Assembly (NCBI GenBank): GCA_947501275.1
Contig: CANMVD010000002.1
Span: forward strand, 310,001-374,000
Source of the DNA: an uncultured Tateyamaria sp.
Lineage (GTDB): Bacteria > Pseudomonadota > Alphaproteobacteria > Rhodobacterales > Rhodobacteraceae
Reading direction: 5' to 3'
Length of the DNA stretch: 64,000 bases
Position numbers and translations under genes: made by a program. Below, piece after piece: positions 9,805 through 17,898 of the stretch. The notes below the pieces were generated by a model. That model was not told the DNA's origin, did not search any database, and saw nothing but the letters and a program-made list of their open reading frames with translations. The stretch's first letter is position 1, and each line of letters opens with the position of its first letter.

Positions 9805-10369
9805 AGTGATGCCCCCCGGTTTGGTTTCCTTCTGGGACAACAATTCTTGCTGTTTGGCAGACGGTCGACACCGCACAAATAGCGGTGGCATCTGGTGGCA
9901 AAAGTACTTCTTGCCGCACACACCTGCCAAAACGGAGCCCGCTCCGCCTCAACCCAAAATCACTTCCCGCCAACCGTATAAACAACACGACTCAATGTTC
10001 GTTTAAGATCAACACGCCGGGTTTTCGAAAATTTTATGCACCACAGTTTCCACCAAAACCGCCATTCCATTGTGCCGAAATGCGCCGCGATGCTCGCGGG
10101 TTCCAATTGCATGAATAGGTGGTTGAGTTTTGAACTGCCGAACCGATCGTTGTGCCTGCAGGCGTGTTCCTGCGCTGTCCACGACGAACTGGTAGCAAGA
10201 AGGACACTGGATGTTTTTTCGTGGCGCGCACGCTTTGCGACACTCGTAACATATAAAAAAAACGAATGCACAGCGGCCAGCAGCACCAAAACTTCCCACT
10301 CGGTTTTTCGATCAATCCAAGTTAACTTCCGGTAGAAACGGACCCAAATCGCGTATTGAGGTTTTGCAT
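9805..10369. other. Intergenic region between divergent genes
   Basis: About 565 bp between the Hint/RTX gene and the hybrid kinase gene. No RNA gene or repeat is recognised. Small open frames here lack family features. Confidence 0.5.
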
Positions 10370-13120
10370 TTGACCGAACTCATTGACGAAAAATCCACGC
10401 ATAACAGATGGAAATTGGCCTCCCAGATTTCTGGATTGGGGATCTGGGAATATACATTGAATGAAAAGAACCGATTTTTCTCAGACGAATGGTTCTTGCT
10501 AAGGGGGCTATCTCCTGAACCCGACGTTGATCGCATCCGGAATATGAAAGAGTGGATGGAGCGCGTTCATCCCGACGATCATGCTCGGGTTCAAGAACTG
10601 ACAACAAGATTCCACGATGGCTCCACTCCGGTGCTGAATTTTGAATTCCGTGAGTTGCATGCCGATGGCCACTACATCTGGATATTGTCACGCGGACAGG
10701 TCGTCGAATGGAGTGCGGACGGCAAGCCCCTGCGTTTTCTCGGGACAGATACCGACATCACATCGACCAAGGCGGCACAATATGCCAACGAAGAACTACG
10801 CCAAAACGAATTGCGCTATAAAATTGCCATCGAGAACGCGAGTGTCGGCGTATGGGACATAGACCTGCTGACGGGCGAACGCTTCAGATCTGACGGGTGG
10901 AAGATCATGCGCGGGCATGCCGCAGACAGCGCCTATGGGTCTGTAAACAGCGACTGGCAGACCGACGTGCACCCGGACGATCTGGACAACTTGCTTTTGC
11001 AAGGGCGCAGATTTCGATCCAGCAACCCTGAAGCGACAACCAGCACGCAATACCGCCAACGCCGTAAGGATGGTTCCTGGATGTGGGTTCTCAGCCGTGG
11101 GAACGTTATTTTGCGCGACCGTGATGGCCTCGCCGTCAGAGCGATTGGCGTTGATACAGACGTCACCGAAATCAAGGAAAAAGAGGCTATCCTGAGCCGG
11201 GTGTCCAAAACCTTGGAACTGGCGGTTTCAGCCTCTCAGATGGGCGTGTGGGAAAGCTTTGCTGAAAGCGGCGATGCTATCTGGGACCAACGCACGCGCG
11301 ACATCTTCGGGTACAACGCGGTGTCGTCTGTTGTGACACCGCAGGACTTCAAATCCTGCATCCATCCCGACGACATCGCGATTGTCGAAGCCGACTGCGA
11401 CGCCCCTGCCGCGCGTGGCGAAGATTTCTCCTCCAGCTTTCGAGTGGTCCACCCTGACGGCAGTGTCCGACATGTAAATGTGCAGGCAACATATCACCCG
11501 ACGCACGAACTTGGCCCCCGCCACGTGGGGATCGTATTCGATGTCACCGACCGGGTGACCCGAGAAGCAGCGCTAACCCAGTCAAACAGACTTTTGGACG
11601 GCGTTTTGCACCAGATGGAGCAAGGAATCGCCATGTTCCAAGGCGCAGATCTGGAATCGTCTCGCATCATCCTATCCAACGACCGGTTTTACGAGCTGCT
11701 GGAACTGGACCGATCAAAAACGGGGCCCAATCTGTCGTTTGCCGACTACAGAGCGCATATCGATCCGTTTCTTCAATGGCCTCAAAACGGGTTCAACAAC
11801 CTCACCGAAGTTGTCGATGCGGCCAGCAAAGGCACCGGCCTCAACACGCTCTTGCGGCTCCCGTCCGGGCGCGTGATCAGCGTCACCGGGATCGGACATG
11901 GCAGCGATTCCAGGATCGTGACGTTCACTGATATGACAGCCCTCTTCAAATCCGAAAGACGACGTGAAGAACTTGCCGATAACATCAGCCACCTTGAACG
12001 GCTGCAAGCGTTGGGCAAGCTGACAGGTGGTGTTGCGCATGACTTCAACAATTTGCTGACGGTGATCGTGGGCAACGCCGAACTGTTGCAAGACAGCGAT
12101 GACAACCAAGCGGAGTTTTTGGATGCAATTTTGGTGGCCGCGCAACGTGGCGCGGAGTTGACACAACGCCTGTTGGCATTCTCGCGCAAGCAACCATTGC
12201 AACCCACCTCCATTGCCACAGACGCATTATTGACCGGGCTGAAAGGTCTGCTGGCGCGCACACTGGGCGGAACTATTGCAATAGAGACGCGGTTTGAACC
12301 GGATGTCTGGTGCGTTCACGCGGACCCCGGACAGTTGGAAAACGCATTGATCAACCTTGCCGTCAACGCTCGTGACGCGATGCCAAACGGCGGAAACCTT
12401 GTGATCTCGGCTGCGAATGAAACGATCAGCAGCACCCAAGCGATGCAGTATTCAGAGCTGGAACCGGGAGACTACGTCAAGTTCACCGTTCTCGATGACG
12501 GATTTGGAATGGATGCCAAAACGCTTGAACAAGCATTTGATCCATTCTTTACAACCAAGGACGTCGGCCAGGGCTCCGGTCTGGGGCTGAGTATGGTGTT
12601 CGGGTTCATCAAGCAATCCAACGGTGACACTGTGATCGCCAGCCATCCCGGCCAATGGACACAGGTGGACTTTCTGTTGCCAAAATGTGTGCAAAAAGTA
12701 CGCAAGGCGCAGGAAGTTACAGGTGATGAAAACCAAGTTGGTCAGCAGCAGTTCATTGTTTTGGTAGAAGACGACCCCACCGTGCGCCGCATGGTTGAAG
12801 TTACGCTCGACAGGTTGAATTACAGTGTCACTTCCTTTGCCAACGCCGCCGAAGCGTTGACCGCTCTATCTGATCCAAACTTCAATCCAGACCTCGTTAT
12901 CAGCGATGTGTCTCTGCCCGGCGGGATGAGTGGATTTGACATTGGTGAACAGTGTGCGACCATGAAACCAAGCATCAAGTTTCTGTATATGTCGGGCTAT
13001 TCTGAAGATCTGTTGCCCGCGCACAGATTTGATCTCGAAAAACTGGAGTTTCTGAGCAAGCCATTCTCGGTCAAGACATTCAGCAAGCGGATTTCCGATA
13101 TATTGCGACGCGAGCACTGA
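10370..13120 (+). CDS. PAS-rich hybrid sensor histidine kinase with receiver domain
   Basis: A soluble kinase of about 916 residues without membrane segments. It has three PAS/PAC units of PAS_3 type (each ending like FLGTDTDITS, RAIGVDTDVTE, HVGIVFDVTDR), a fourth PAS-like segment (LLDGVLHQMEQGIAMF), then a HisKA-type H-box LTGGVAHDFNNLLTVIVGN with the phosphorylatable His near residue 557. A HATPase_c domain follows (NALINLAVNARDAMPNGG; FDPFFTTKDVGQGSGLGLSM), and a C-terminal receiver with phosphoacceptor Asp near 846 (ISDVSLPGG) and a late Lys (SKPFS). The start is uncertain: there is no early ATG, and TTG at 10370 lies 8 nt after GAGG, while TTG at 10364 is only 3 nt from it. No cognate regulator is adjacent. 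The ligand is unknown; cytoplasmic redox, light or gas sensing would fit. Confidence 0.9.
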   Translation: MTELIDEKSTHNRWKLASQISGLGIWEYTLNEKNRFFSDEWFLLRGLSPEPDVDRIRNMKEWMERVHPDDHARVQELTTRFHDGSTPVLNFEFRELHADGHYIWILSRGQVVEWSADGKPLRFLGTDTDITSTKAAQYANEELRQNELRYKIAIENASVGVWDIDLLTGERFRSDGWKIMRGHAADSAYGSVNSDWQTDVHPDDLDNLLLQGRRFRSSNPEATTSTQYRQRRKDGSWMWVLSRGNVILRDRDGLAVRAIGVDTDVTEIKEKEAILSRVSKTLELAVSASQMGVWESFAESGDAIWDQRTRDIFGYNAVSSVVTPQDFKSCIHPDDIAIVEADCDAPAARGEDFSSSFRVVHPDGSVRHVNVQATYHPTHELGPRHVGIVFDVTDRVTREAALTQSNRLLDGVLHQMEQGIAMFQGADLESSRIILSNDRFYELLELDRSKTGPNLSFADYRAHIDPFLQWPQNGFNNLTEVVDAASKGTGLNTLLRLPSGRVISVTGIGHGSDSRIVTFTDMTALFKSERRREELADNISHLERLQALGKLTGGVAHDFNNLLTVIVGNAELLQDSDDNQAEFLDAILVAAQRGAELTQRLLAFSRKQPLQPTSIATDALLTGLKGLLARTLGGTIAIETRFEPDVWCVHADPGQLENALINLAVNARDAMPNGGNLVISAANETISSTQAMQYSELEPGDYVKFTVLDDGFGMDAKTLEQAFDPFFTTKDVGQGSGLGLSMVFGFIKQSNGDTVIASHPGQWTQVDFLLPKCVQKVRKAQEVTGDENQVGQQQFIVLVEDDPTVRRMVEVTLDRLNYSVTSFANAAEALTALSDPNFNPDLVISDVSLPGGMSGFDIGEQCATMKPSIKFLYMSGYSEDLLPAHRFDLEKLEFLSKPFSVKTFSKRISDILRREH

Positions 13121-13243
13121 CGTCCGGGTTGAGGCAACTGCTGGCAAAGCAACCACAGTGTCACAACACCACACATGATAGGCACACAGACACGCGCGCG
13201 ACCACTGCACTTGCGGCGATACGGATCAGTGGTTGGATTGAAA

Positions 13244-13319
13244 TGGTGCCCCCACACGGACTCGAACCGCGGACCTACTGATTACAAATCAGTTGCTCTA
13301 CCAGCTGAGCTATAGGGGC
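13244..13319 (-). tRNA. tRNA-Thr (anticodon UGU)
   Basis: A 76-nt cloverleaf on the minus strand with encoded 3' CCA and discriminator A. The acceptor stem GCCCCTA pairs with TGGGGGC; the D-arm has AGCTCAGCTGGTAGAGC; the anticodon stem ACTGA/TCAGT encloses the loop TTTGTAA, giving anticodon TGT; the T-arm contains GGTTCGAGTCC. It is isolated between the kinase gene and the following CDS. Confidence 0.96.
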
Positions 13320-13451
13320 ACTGCGCGGGACCATTAATCGTTGCAGCCGCGCCGCGCAAGATGGTTTTGAACATATTGTGGAGGTTTTATCTGCCGGATT
13401 TTCAGCTATATCAAAATTACCGCACCAGACTGAAAAGTTGACAGACCCCGA

Positions 13452-14327
13452 ATGCAACTCGTCCTCCACGCAGGCGCACATTTTACCGAAGAAGACCGCC
13501 TCATGCGCTGCCTACTGCGCAACAAGGAAGACTTTTCCAAGCGCGGCGTCGCTGTACCAGGGCCGGGCAAGTACCGCACCCTGCTGCGCGACACGATGGC
13601 TGCCATGCAGGATGCCCCCCCGGCCCCGGATGCGCGGGACGTTCTGATTGATCTGATTCTGGACGAAGAAGATGCCGACCGGGTGATTCTCAGCCACATG
13701 TTTCTGTTTGGGGCTCCGCGCGCCTGCGTGCGCGACGGCCTGATGTACTGTTTGGCCCCCGAGCGCATGCGCCAACTGGCTGCTCTGTTTCCCAACGACG
13801 AGATTGAGCTTTTCCTGACAATGCGCAACCCGGCAACTTTTCTGCCGGCATTGTTTGGGTCCACGCCTCAAAAGGACATGAAAGCGTTCTTGCGCGGTCG
13901 CGATCCGTTTGCCATTCGCTGGTCGGACACGATGGCCGCCATCCGCTCTGCCGCGCCACAGATCACCATCACCACATGGTGCTTTGAGGATATGCCCATG
14001 ATATGGGCCCAGATCATTCGTGAAATGGGAGCACTGGAACATGGCGAGAAAGTTGTCGGCGGGTTTGATCTTTTGTCAGAGATCATGAGCAAAGACGGTA
14101 TGCAGCGCTTTCGTGCCTATCTAAAGTCGCACCCCAAAATGACAGAGATGCAAAAGCGACGCGTTATCGCAGCCTTTCTCGATAAATTTGCGATTGAAGA
14201 CGAGATTGAGGAAGAACTGAACGCGCCGGGCTGGACCGAAGACACAATCGACACCATGAGCGACATTTACGAAGAAGACATGCTGAATGTCGCCCGCATT
14301 CCGGGCGTGACGTTGATCACGCCCTAA
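13452..14327 (+). CDS. Conserved hypothetical protein, possibly sulfotransferase-like
   Basis: A 291-residue soluble protein. The N-terminal LHAGAHFTEEDRLMRCL has the position and look of the phosphate-binding start of sulfotransferase/P-loop proteins (a beta strand, HxGxH and a helix), and FLTMRNPATFLPALF resembles the arginine-containing motif that follows in such folds. These are weak similarities. The C-terminal third is helical and acidic (DEIEEELNAPGW). No clear Shine-Dalgarno precedes the ATG. It lies alone after the tRNA, with 235 bp of featureless sequence downstream. I do not recognise a specific function. Confidence 0.7.
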   Translation: MQLVLHAGAHFTEEDRLMRCLLRNKEDFSKRGVAVPGPGKYRTLLRDTMAAMQDAPPAPDARDVLIDLILDEEDADRVILSHMFLFGAPRACVRDGLMYCLAPERMRQLAALFPNDEIELFLTMRNPATFLPALFGSTPQKDMKAFLRGRDPFAIRWSDTMAAIRSAAPQITITTWCFEDMPMIWAQIIREMGALEHGEKVVGGFDLLSEIMSKDGMQRFRAYLKSHPKMTEMQKRRVIAAFLDKFAIEDEIEEELNAPGWTEDTIDTMSDIYEEDMLNVARIPGVTLITP

Positions 14328-14563
14328 CGCCGCGCTTACAAGCTCTCGAATGGCTGTGGCAAATTGGGCTTGTTTGCGTCACCCCAGCGCAGGTGGGAAA
14401 GTACAATCGCCACCGTTCGCTTTTGTCTTGAACGGAGTGACGCGGGACGACTCCAGAACGCTTTAGAACGGATCATAAAGCGGCCCAGCAAAAGCGCTTT
14501 CAGGCGGCAAAAGAAGAGTTCGTTTGAGGCCGTATCCCGAACACCTCAACAACCCCTGACGCG

Positions 14564-14827
14564 TCAGGACATGCCCAACGCTTCTTTATACATCTCCAAG
14601 ACCGCTTCTTCTTCGGCAATGTCGTCAGAGTCGCGCTTGCGCAAGGCGATGACCTTGCGCATCACGCGCGTGTCGTATCCACGCCCCTTGGCTTCGGCCA
14701 TCACTTCCTTTTGCTGGTCTGCGATGTCCTTCTTTTCCATCTCCAGCCGCTCGAACCGCTCGATGAACTGGCGCAACTCGTCTGCGGTCACGCGGTAGCT
14801 TTCGGCGTTGGTGGCGGTGTCGGTCAT
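14564..14827 (-). CDS. gapR: DUF2312 / GapR nucleoid-associated protein
   Basis: An 87-residue helical protein matching the DUF2312 family, whose Caulobacter member GapR binds overtwisted AT-rich DNA ahead of replication forks. Seen directly: TADELRQFIERFERLEMEKKDIADQ in two adjacent stretches, then EAKGRGYDTRVMRKVIALRK, the family's conserved basic helix, and an acidic C-terminal helix ending KEALGMS. The start at 14827 (MTDTATN) has GAGG 6 nt upstream; an upstream in-frame ATG at 14872 adds residues unlike the family. It is a single gene, typical for alphaproteobacteria. Confidence 0.92.
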   Translation of the reverse strand: MTDTATNAESYRVTADELRQFIERFERLEMEKKDIADQQKEVMAEAKGRGYDTRVMRKVIALRKRDSDDIAEEEAVLEMYKEALGMS

Positions 14828-14947
14828 GAAAAGCCTCGAAGGTTGGAGTGTCGTCGCTGGATACCCGCGCAAAGTCCGGCTCGCAAGGGGGGACGCGCCG
14901 TGTCCAGAACGCTTGTATCCGATCCTGTGCTCGGGTAGCCACTGCGC

Positions 14948-15190
14948 ATGGAAACGACATCTTCTTTCACTATTTTTGACGGGTTAATCTGGATCGGAGC
15001 GGCCTTGTCCATTCTTGGTCTGTTGGGGCTCGTCTGGTGCATTGTCAGTGTCTGGCGTGCTCGCGCGGCAAATCTTGATGATACGGAAATGCGAGCTGTG
15101 ATGGCGCGGGTTTTGCCACGCAACATGGGTGCGCTTTTTGTGTCCGTGATCGGGTTGATGTTGGTGATTGTGGGTATCTTTCTGGGATAA
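14948..15190 (+). CDS. Small two-TM membrane protein
   Basis: An 80-residue protein with two hydrophobic helices (about residues 10-35 and 60-79, LFVSVIGLMLVIVGIFLG at the C-terminus) joined by a basic cytoplasmic-type loop (RARAANLDDTEMRAVMARVLPRN). It sits 10 bp before the sulfur-transporter pair and may share their transcript. I recognise it only as a conserved Rhodobacteraceae-type membrane protein with no assigned role. Confidence 0.75.
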   Translation: METTSSFTIFDGLIWIGAALSILGLLGLVWCIVSVWRARAANLDDTEMRAVMARVLPRNMGALFVSVIGLMLVIVGIFLG

Positions 15191-15200
15191 GGAACAGGGC

Positions 15201-15620
15201 ATGGAAGCCAGCTGGATCTATGGATTGATTGGCGGCCTGATGATCGGAAGTGGCGGAGCCGTTTTCCTGCTGGGCCTTGGACGGGTCATGGGGGCAAGCG
15301 GTCTTGTCGGCGGGCTGGTGGATGGCAGTGGCCTTGACCGGAGTACGACGCTGGCCTTCCTGGCGGGCCTGATAGGCGCCCCTGCCCTGTTGCAAGCCGC
15401 GGGCTGGGCCGTCGACACACATGCGACGCATAACGTTGTCTTGTTGGTTCTCGCGGGGCTGGCGGTTGGGATCGGAACACGGTTCGCAAATGGTTGCACT
15501 TCCGGTCACGGCGTTTGTGGTCTGTCCCGCCTGTCCACGCGTGGGCTGGTCGCAACTCTGGCATATATTGGCGCGGGCGCGGTAACCGTCACTGCGTTGC
15601 GTCTGGGGCTGGGACTATGA
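15201..15620 (+). CDS. YeeE/YedE family sulfur transporter subunit (PmpA-like)
   Basis: A 139-residue membrane protein with about four helices. The key block near residue 95 is RFANGCTSGHGVCGLSRLS: the conserved NGCTSGHGxCG cysteines of the YeeE/YedE (DUF395, PF04143) family, which carry thiosulfate or other sulfane sulfur compounds. The start is the ATG at 15201 after AAGGA; an upstream start is less likely. Its stop overlaps the next gene's start (ATGATG/TGA), so the two are translationally coupled. Families with this half-size two-gene layout (PmpA/PmpB) form a heteromeric transporter. Confidence 0.88.
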   Translation: MEASWIYGLIGGLMIGSGGAVFLLGLGRVMGASGLVGGLVDGSGLDRSTTLAFLAGLIGAPALLQAAGWAVDTHATHNVVLLVLAGLAVGIGTRFANGCTSGHGVCGLSRLSTRGLVATLAYIGAGAVTVTALRLGLGL

Positions 15621-16051
15621 TGCGCGCAGGACTGGCGCTGTTGAGTGGCGCACTGTTTGGCCTCGGGCTGCATGTCTCGGGCATGACCGACACGGACCGG
15701 GTGCGCGGTTTTCTGGACTTTGCCGGAGACTGGGACCCGACGCTGGCCTTTGTGATGGGCGGGGCAATCCTGCCGATGGCAATCGCCTGGCGGTTTGCGC
15801 GCGCGCGCACACCATTGGTCGGAGGCACATTCCCGTCCGCACCCGCACAAGAGATCACCCGCCCGCTGATCTTCGGATCGGTCCTTTTTGGGATTGGCTG
15901 GGGGCTGGTCGGGCTTTGCCCGGGCCCGGCGATGGCGTCACTCTCCTATGGCGGCTGGCCGGGTGTGCTGTTTTTCGTGGCGATGCTCGCAGGCATGTGG
16001 GCCGTACCGCCACTGCGGCGCGTGCTGGACACCCGTTCTGCAGGTGCATAG
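15617..16051 (+). CDS. YeeE/YedE-type partner protein (DUF6691/PmpB-like)
   Basis: A 144-residue membrane protein with about four helices, the second half of the split YeeE/YedE transporter. GLHVSGMTDTDRVRGFLDF and WGLVGLCPGPAMASL are the family's signature segments, the latter with the conserved Cys. The start at 15617 overlaps the preceding stop by 4 bp. The gene continues in the same direction into the DUF442 gene after 11 bp. I infer that all three respond to, or handle, reduced sulfur; no ArsR/BigR-type regulator is in the window next to them. Confidence 0.88.
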   Translation: MMRAGLALLSGALFGLGLHVSGMTDTDRVRGFLDFAGDWDPTLAFVMGGAILPMAIAWRFARARTPLVGGTFPSAPAQEITRPLIFGSVLFGIGWGLVGLCPGPAMASLSYGGWPGVLFFVAMLAGMWAVPPLRRVLDTRSAGA

Positions 16052-16062
16052 TCTGCCGCCTC

Positions 16063-16488
16063 ATGGATATCCGCCAAATCACCCCGACCTACTTTGTTGC
16101 CCCGCAAATTGATCCGGCAGATCTGCCCGATATTGCCGCGGCCGGCATCACAACCGTGATCTGCAACCGCCCGGACGGAGAAGTGCCGCCCGCCTTTCAG
16201 GCCGCGGCTATCGAAAAAGCGACACTTGCGGCAGGTTTAACGTTCATCAACTTGCCCCTCACGCACCAATCCATGACTCCGGATACGGTCGCAAAACATC
16301 GTGCGGCCATCCACTCGGGAGGTGGTGCGGTGCTTGCCTATTGCGCCTCCGGCACACGCTCCACAATTGTTTGGGCGCTTGGCGCAGCAAATGATCTGGG
16401 CGTCAATGATGTGCTGACAGCGGCCCGCGGTGGCGGTTACGATCTGGAAAACATGCGCCCGACGCTGGATGCCATCGCGCAATCGTGA
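16063..16488 (+). CDS. DUF442/TIGR01244 family phosphatase (BLH N-terminal type)
   Basis: A 141-residue protein of the TIGR01244 family, a protein-tyrosine-phosphatase-like fold found alone or fused to an ETHE1-type persulfide dioxygenase in Blh proteins. Visible: MDIRQITPTYFVAPQIDP at the start, VICNRPDGE, and the active-site loop YCASGTRSTIVW with the candidate nucleophilic Cys and following Arg. Here the dioxygenase half is missing. The start at 16063 follows the transporter stop by 11 bp, consistent with a sulfur-stress operon. The substrate of the phosphatase fold is unknown even in characterised relatives. Confidence 0.88.
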   Translation: MDIRQITPTYFVAPQIDPADLPDIAAAGITTVICNRPDGEVPPAFQAAAIEKATLAAGLTFINLPLTHQSMTPDTVAKHRAAIHSGGGAVLAYCASGTRSTIVWALGAANDLGVNDVLTAARGGGYDLENMRPTLDAIAQS

Positions 16489-16517
16489 CGGGACGCATAT
16501 GCGCCGTTTGTGTCCGG

Positions 16518-17783
16518 CTATCCCGCCTCTTTTAGCTCGGGCAAGTCGGCGAGATCGGGCAAGTCTGCCAGATCCGGCAAATCCGCGAGATCAGGCAGAT
16601 CGTCGAGATCAGGCAATTCGGCATCGACTGCAGCTGGCGAATGGTCTTCCATGGCCGAAAGATCGGGCAAGTCATCCAGAGCCGGTAAATCTCCTGTGTT
16701 GGGGAAGTCCAAATCGGGTGCGGTTGGCAAGTCGGCCTCATCCGGTGCATCCGCAAAATTCGGCAATGCACCAGGTATTGTCTGCATATCCGATGTCTGG
16801 GCCGCATCTTGTCTGCGTCGATTTTGGCTGGTCAATCCTTCGACGTCGGGCATTTCTACATGTTCTGCATCAGATTCACGGCGCAACGGGTGGTTTGCGT
16901 GGCTTGGTTTTCGCAGCGGTTTCACCGCGCGCACGCCATCGACGTGCCCAACGCTCCCCTGCCCGACAATCCGCCCGGTGCAGGTTGTCATCTGCACTGT
17001 GGGAAACCGCCCTGGCGGCACCTCCAGAACGTCACCGACGGCGAGGTTTTCAAAACTCCTCAGCGTCATCGCAACCGAGCACAGCACCATATTTATGTCT
17101 GTCTTCAGCTCCATAACGGTGCCAGTAAAGTCCGTTTTTGGAACATCCAGGCCCGGATGCGTCGCGTCTGGGTCGTCATAATCGTCTCTGGCTTCGGGTT
17201 TGGGGAAAATCAAAACCAGTTCGCCCTGTCGCGCGCCAAGGGCCACATCAAGTGTGAGACGTAAAATGGAATATTCAGCAACATCCAATGCCATCGACAA
17301 GGTGCGGGCATCTTCCGCCTTGGCGCCAAATCGGAAATCACCAATCAGTGCCGCATCGGCCGGTGTATCCAGTATGGGCGTCGCCTGAGCAATCAACGTA
17401 TCCAGCAGCGGCGCGCAAATCGCTGCATCCGTGCGCGTCATCTTGCGCGGCTGCCCGGTTTCAGGGCGTACTGTTCCAAGGGTCTGCTGCTGGATCAATC
17501 CGCCGACAATGACCTGATCCAGCATCGCCGCACCGCGCGCACCACTCGGACCATCCATCAGGATCAATAGATTTTCATCCTTGAAGGTGTCGGCCAGCGC
17601 ATCGCCGGTCACGTCCTGCACAACAGCGCCAATCACAGCCATTGGCAGATCCAAGAGCGCATCTGCAACCTTGGCCAACGTCACGCGCATCGCCTTTTGC
17701 AAGGTCATTGCGCGCGCCTGTTGCTCCTCGCGGCCTGCAGCCGCGATGCGCTTTAGCACAGTATCGGACGTTCTGTCGTTCAT
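16518..17783 (-). CDS. FliM/FliN (SpoA) domain protein with DLPDL-repeat tail
   Basis: A 421-residue protein. The segment around residues 220-290 (MVLCSVAMTLRSFENLAVGD, then VLEVPPGRFPTVQM and GRIVGQGSVGHVDGVRAV) reads like the SpoA/FliN-C domain that builds the flagellar switch C-ring. The N-terminal part (FliM-middle-like) is divergent. The last 100 residues are acidic and repetitive, ending in tandem DLPDLADLPDL units encoded by 15-bp DNA repeats. No flagellar gene is adjacent, so a role in the motor is inferred from the domain only. Start choice is uncertain: ATG 17783 has GAGG only 2 nt away; ATG 17798 has no visible Shine-Dalgarno. It follows the symporter-kinase gene on the same strand by 115 bp. 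Confidence 0.72.
   Translation of the reverse strand: MNDRTSDTVLKRIAAAGREEQQARAMTLQKAMRVTLAKVADALLDLPMAVIGAVVQDVTGDALADTFKDENLLILMDGPSGARGAAMLDQVIVGGLIQQQTLGTVRPETGQPRKMTRTDAAICAPLLDTLIAQATPILDTPADAALIGDFRFGAKAEDARTLSMALDVAEYSILRLTLDVALGARQGELVLIFPKPEARDDYDDPDATHPGLDVPKTDFTGTVMELKTDINMVLCSVAMTLRSFENLAVGDVLEVPPGRFPTVQMTTCTGRIVGQGSVGHVDGVRAVKPLRKPSHANHPLRRESDAEHVEMPDVEGLTSQNRRRQDAAQTSDMQTIPGALPNFADAPDEADLPTAPDLDFPNTGDLPALDDLPDLSAMEDHSPAAVDAELPDLDDLPDLADLPDLADLPDLADLPELKEAG
16530..16620 (-). repeat. 15-bp tandem repeats coding DLPDL/DLADL units
   Basis: Six or so imperfect copies of a 15-bp unit (for example gcaagtcggcgagatcgg on the plus strand) in frame at the 3' end of the FliM-like gene. 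They are coding repeats, with third positions varying between copies, and show no spacer structure. Confidence 0.8.
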
Positions 17784-17898
17784 ACCCTCTGCAATCATTT
17801 GGCCGCTTGATTGTCTTAAGAGGTGTAGGTGCGATTGGTTACCATGGGCTTTACATCTGTACGGATGCCCGGATTTTTCATCAATCTCGGTGTTGCCC

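Noticed and set aside
16530-16620. Possible CRISPR-like repeat array
   Set aside because: The repeats are 15 bp, contiguous and in-frame codons for DLPDL units; there are no spacers.
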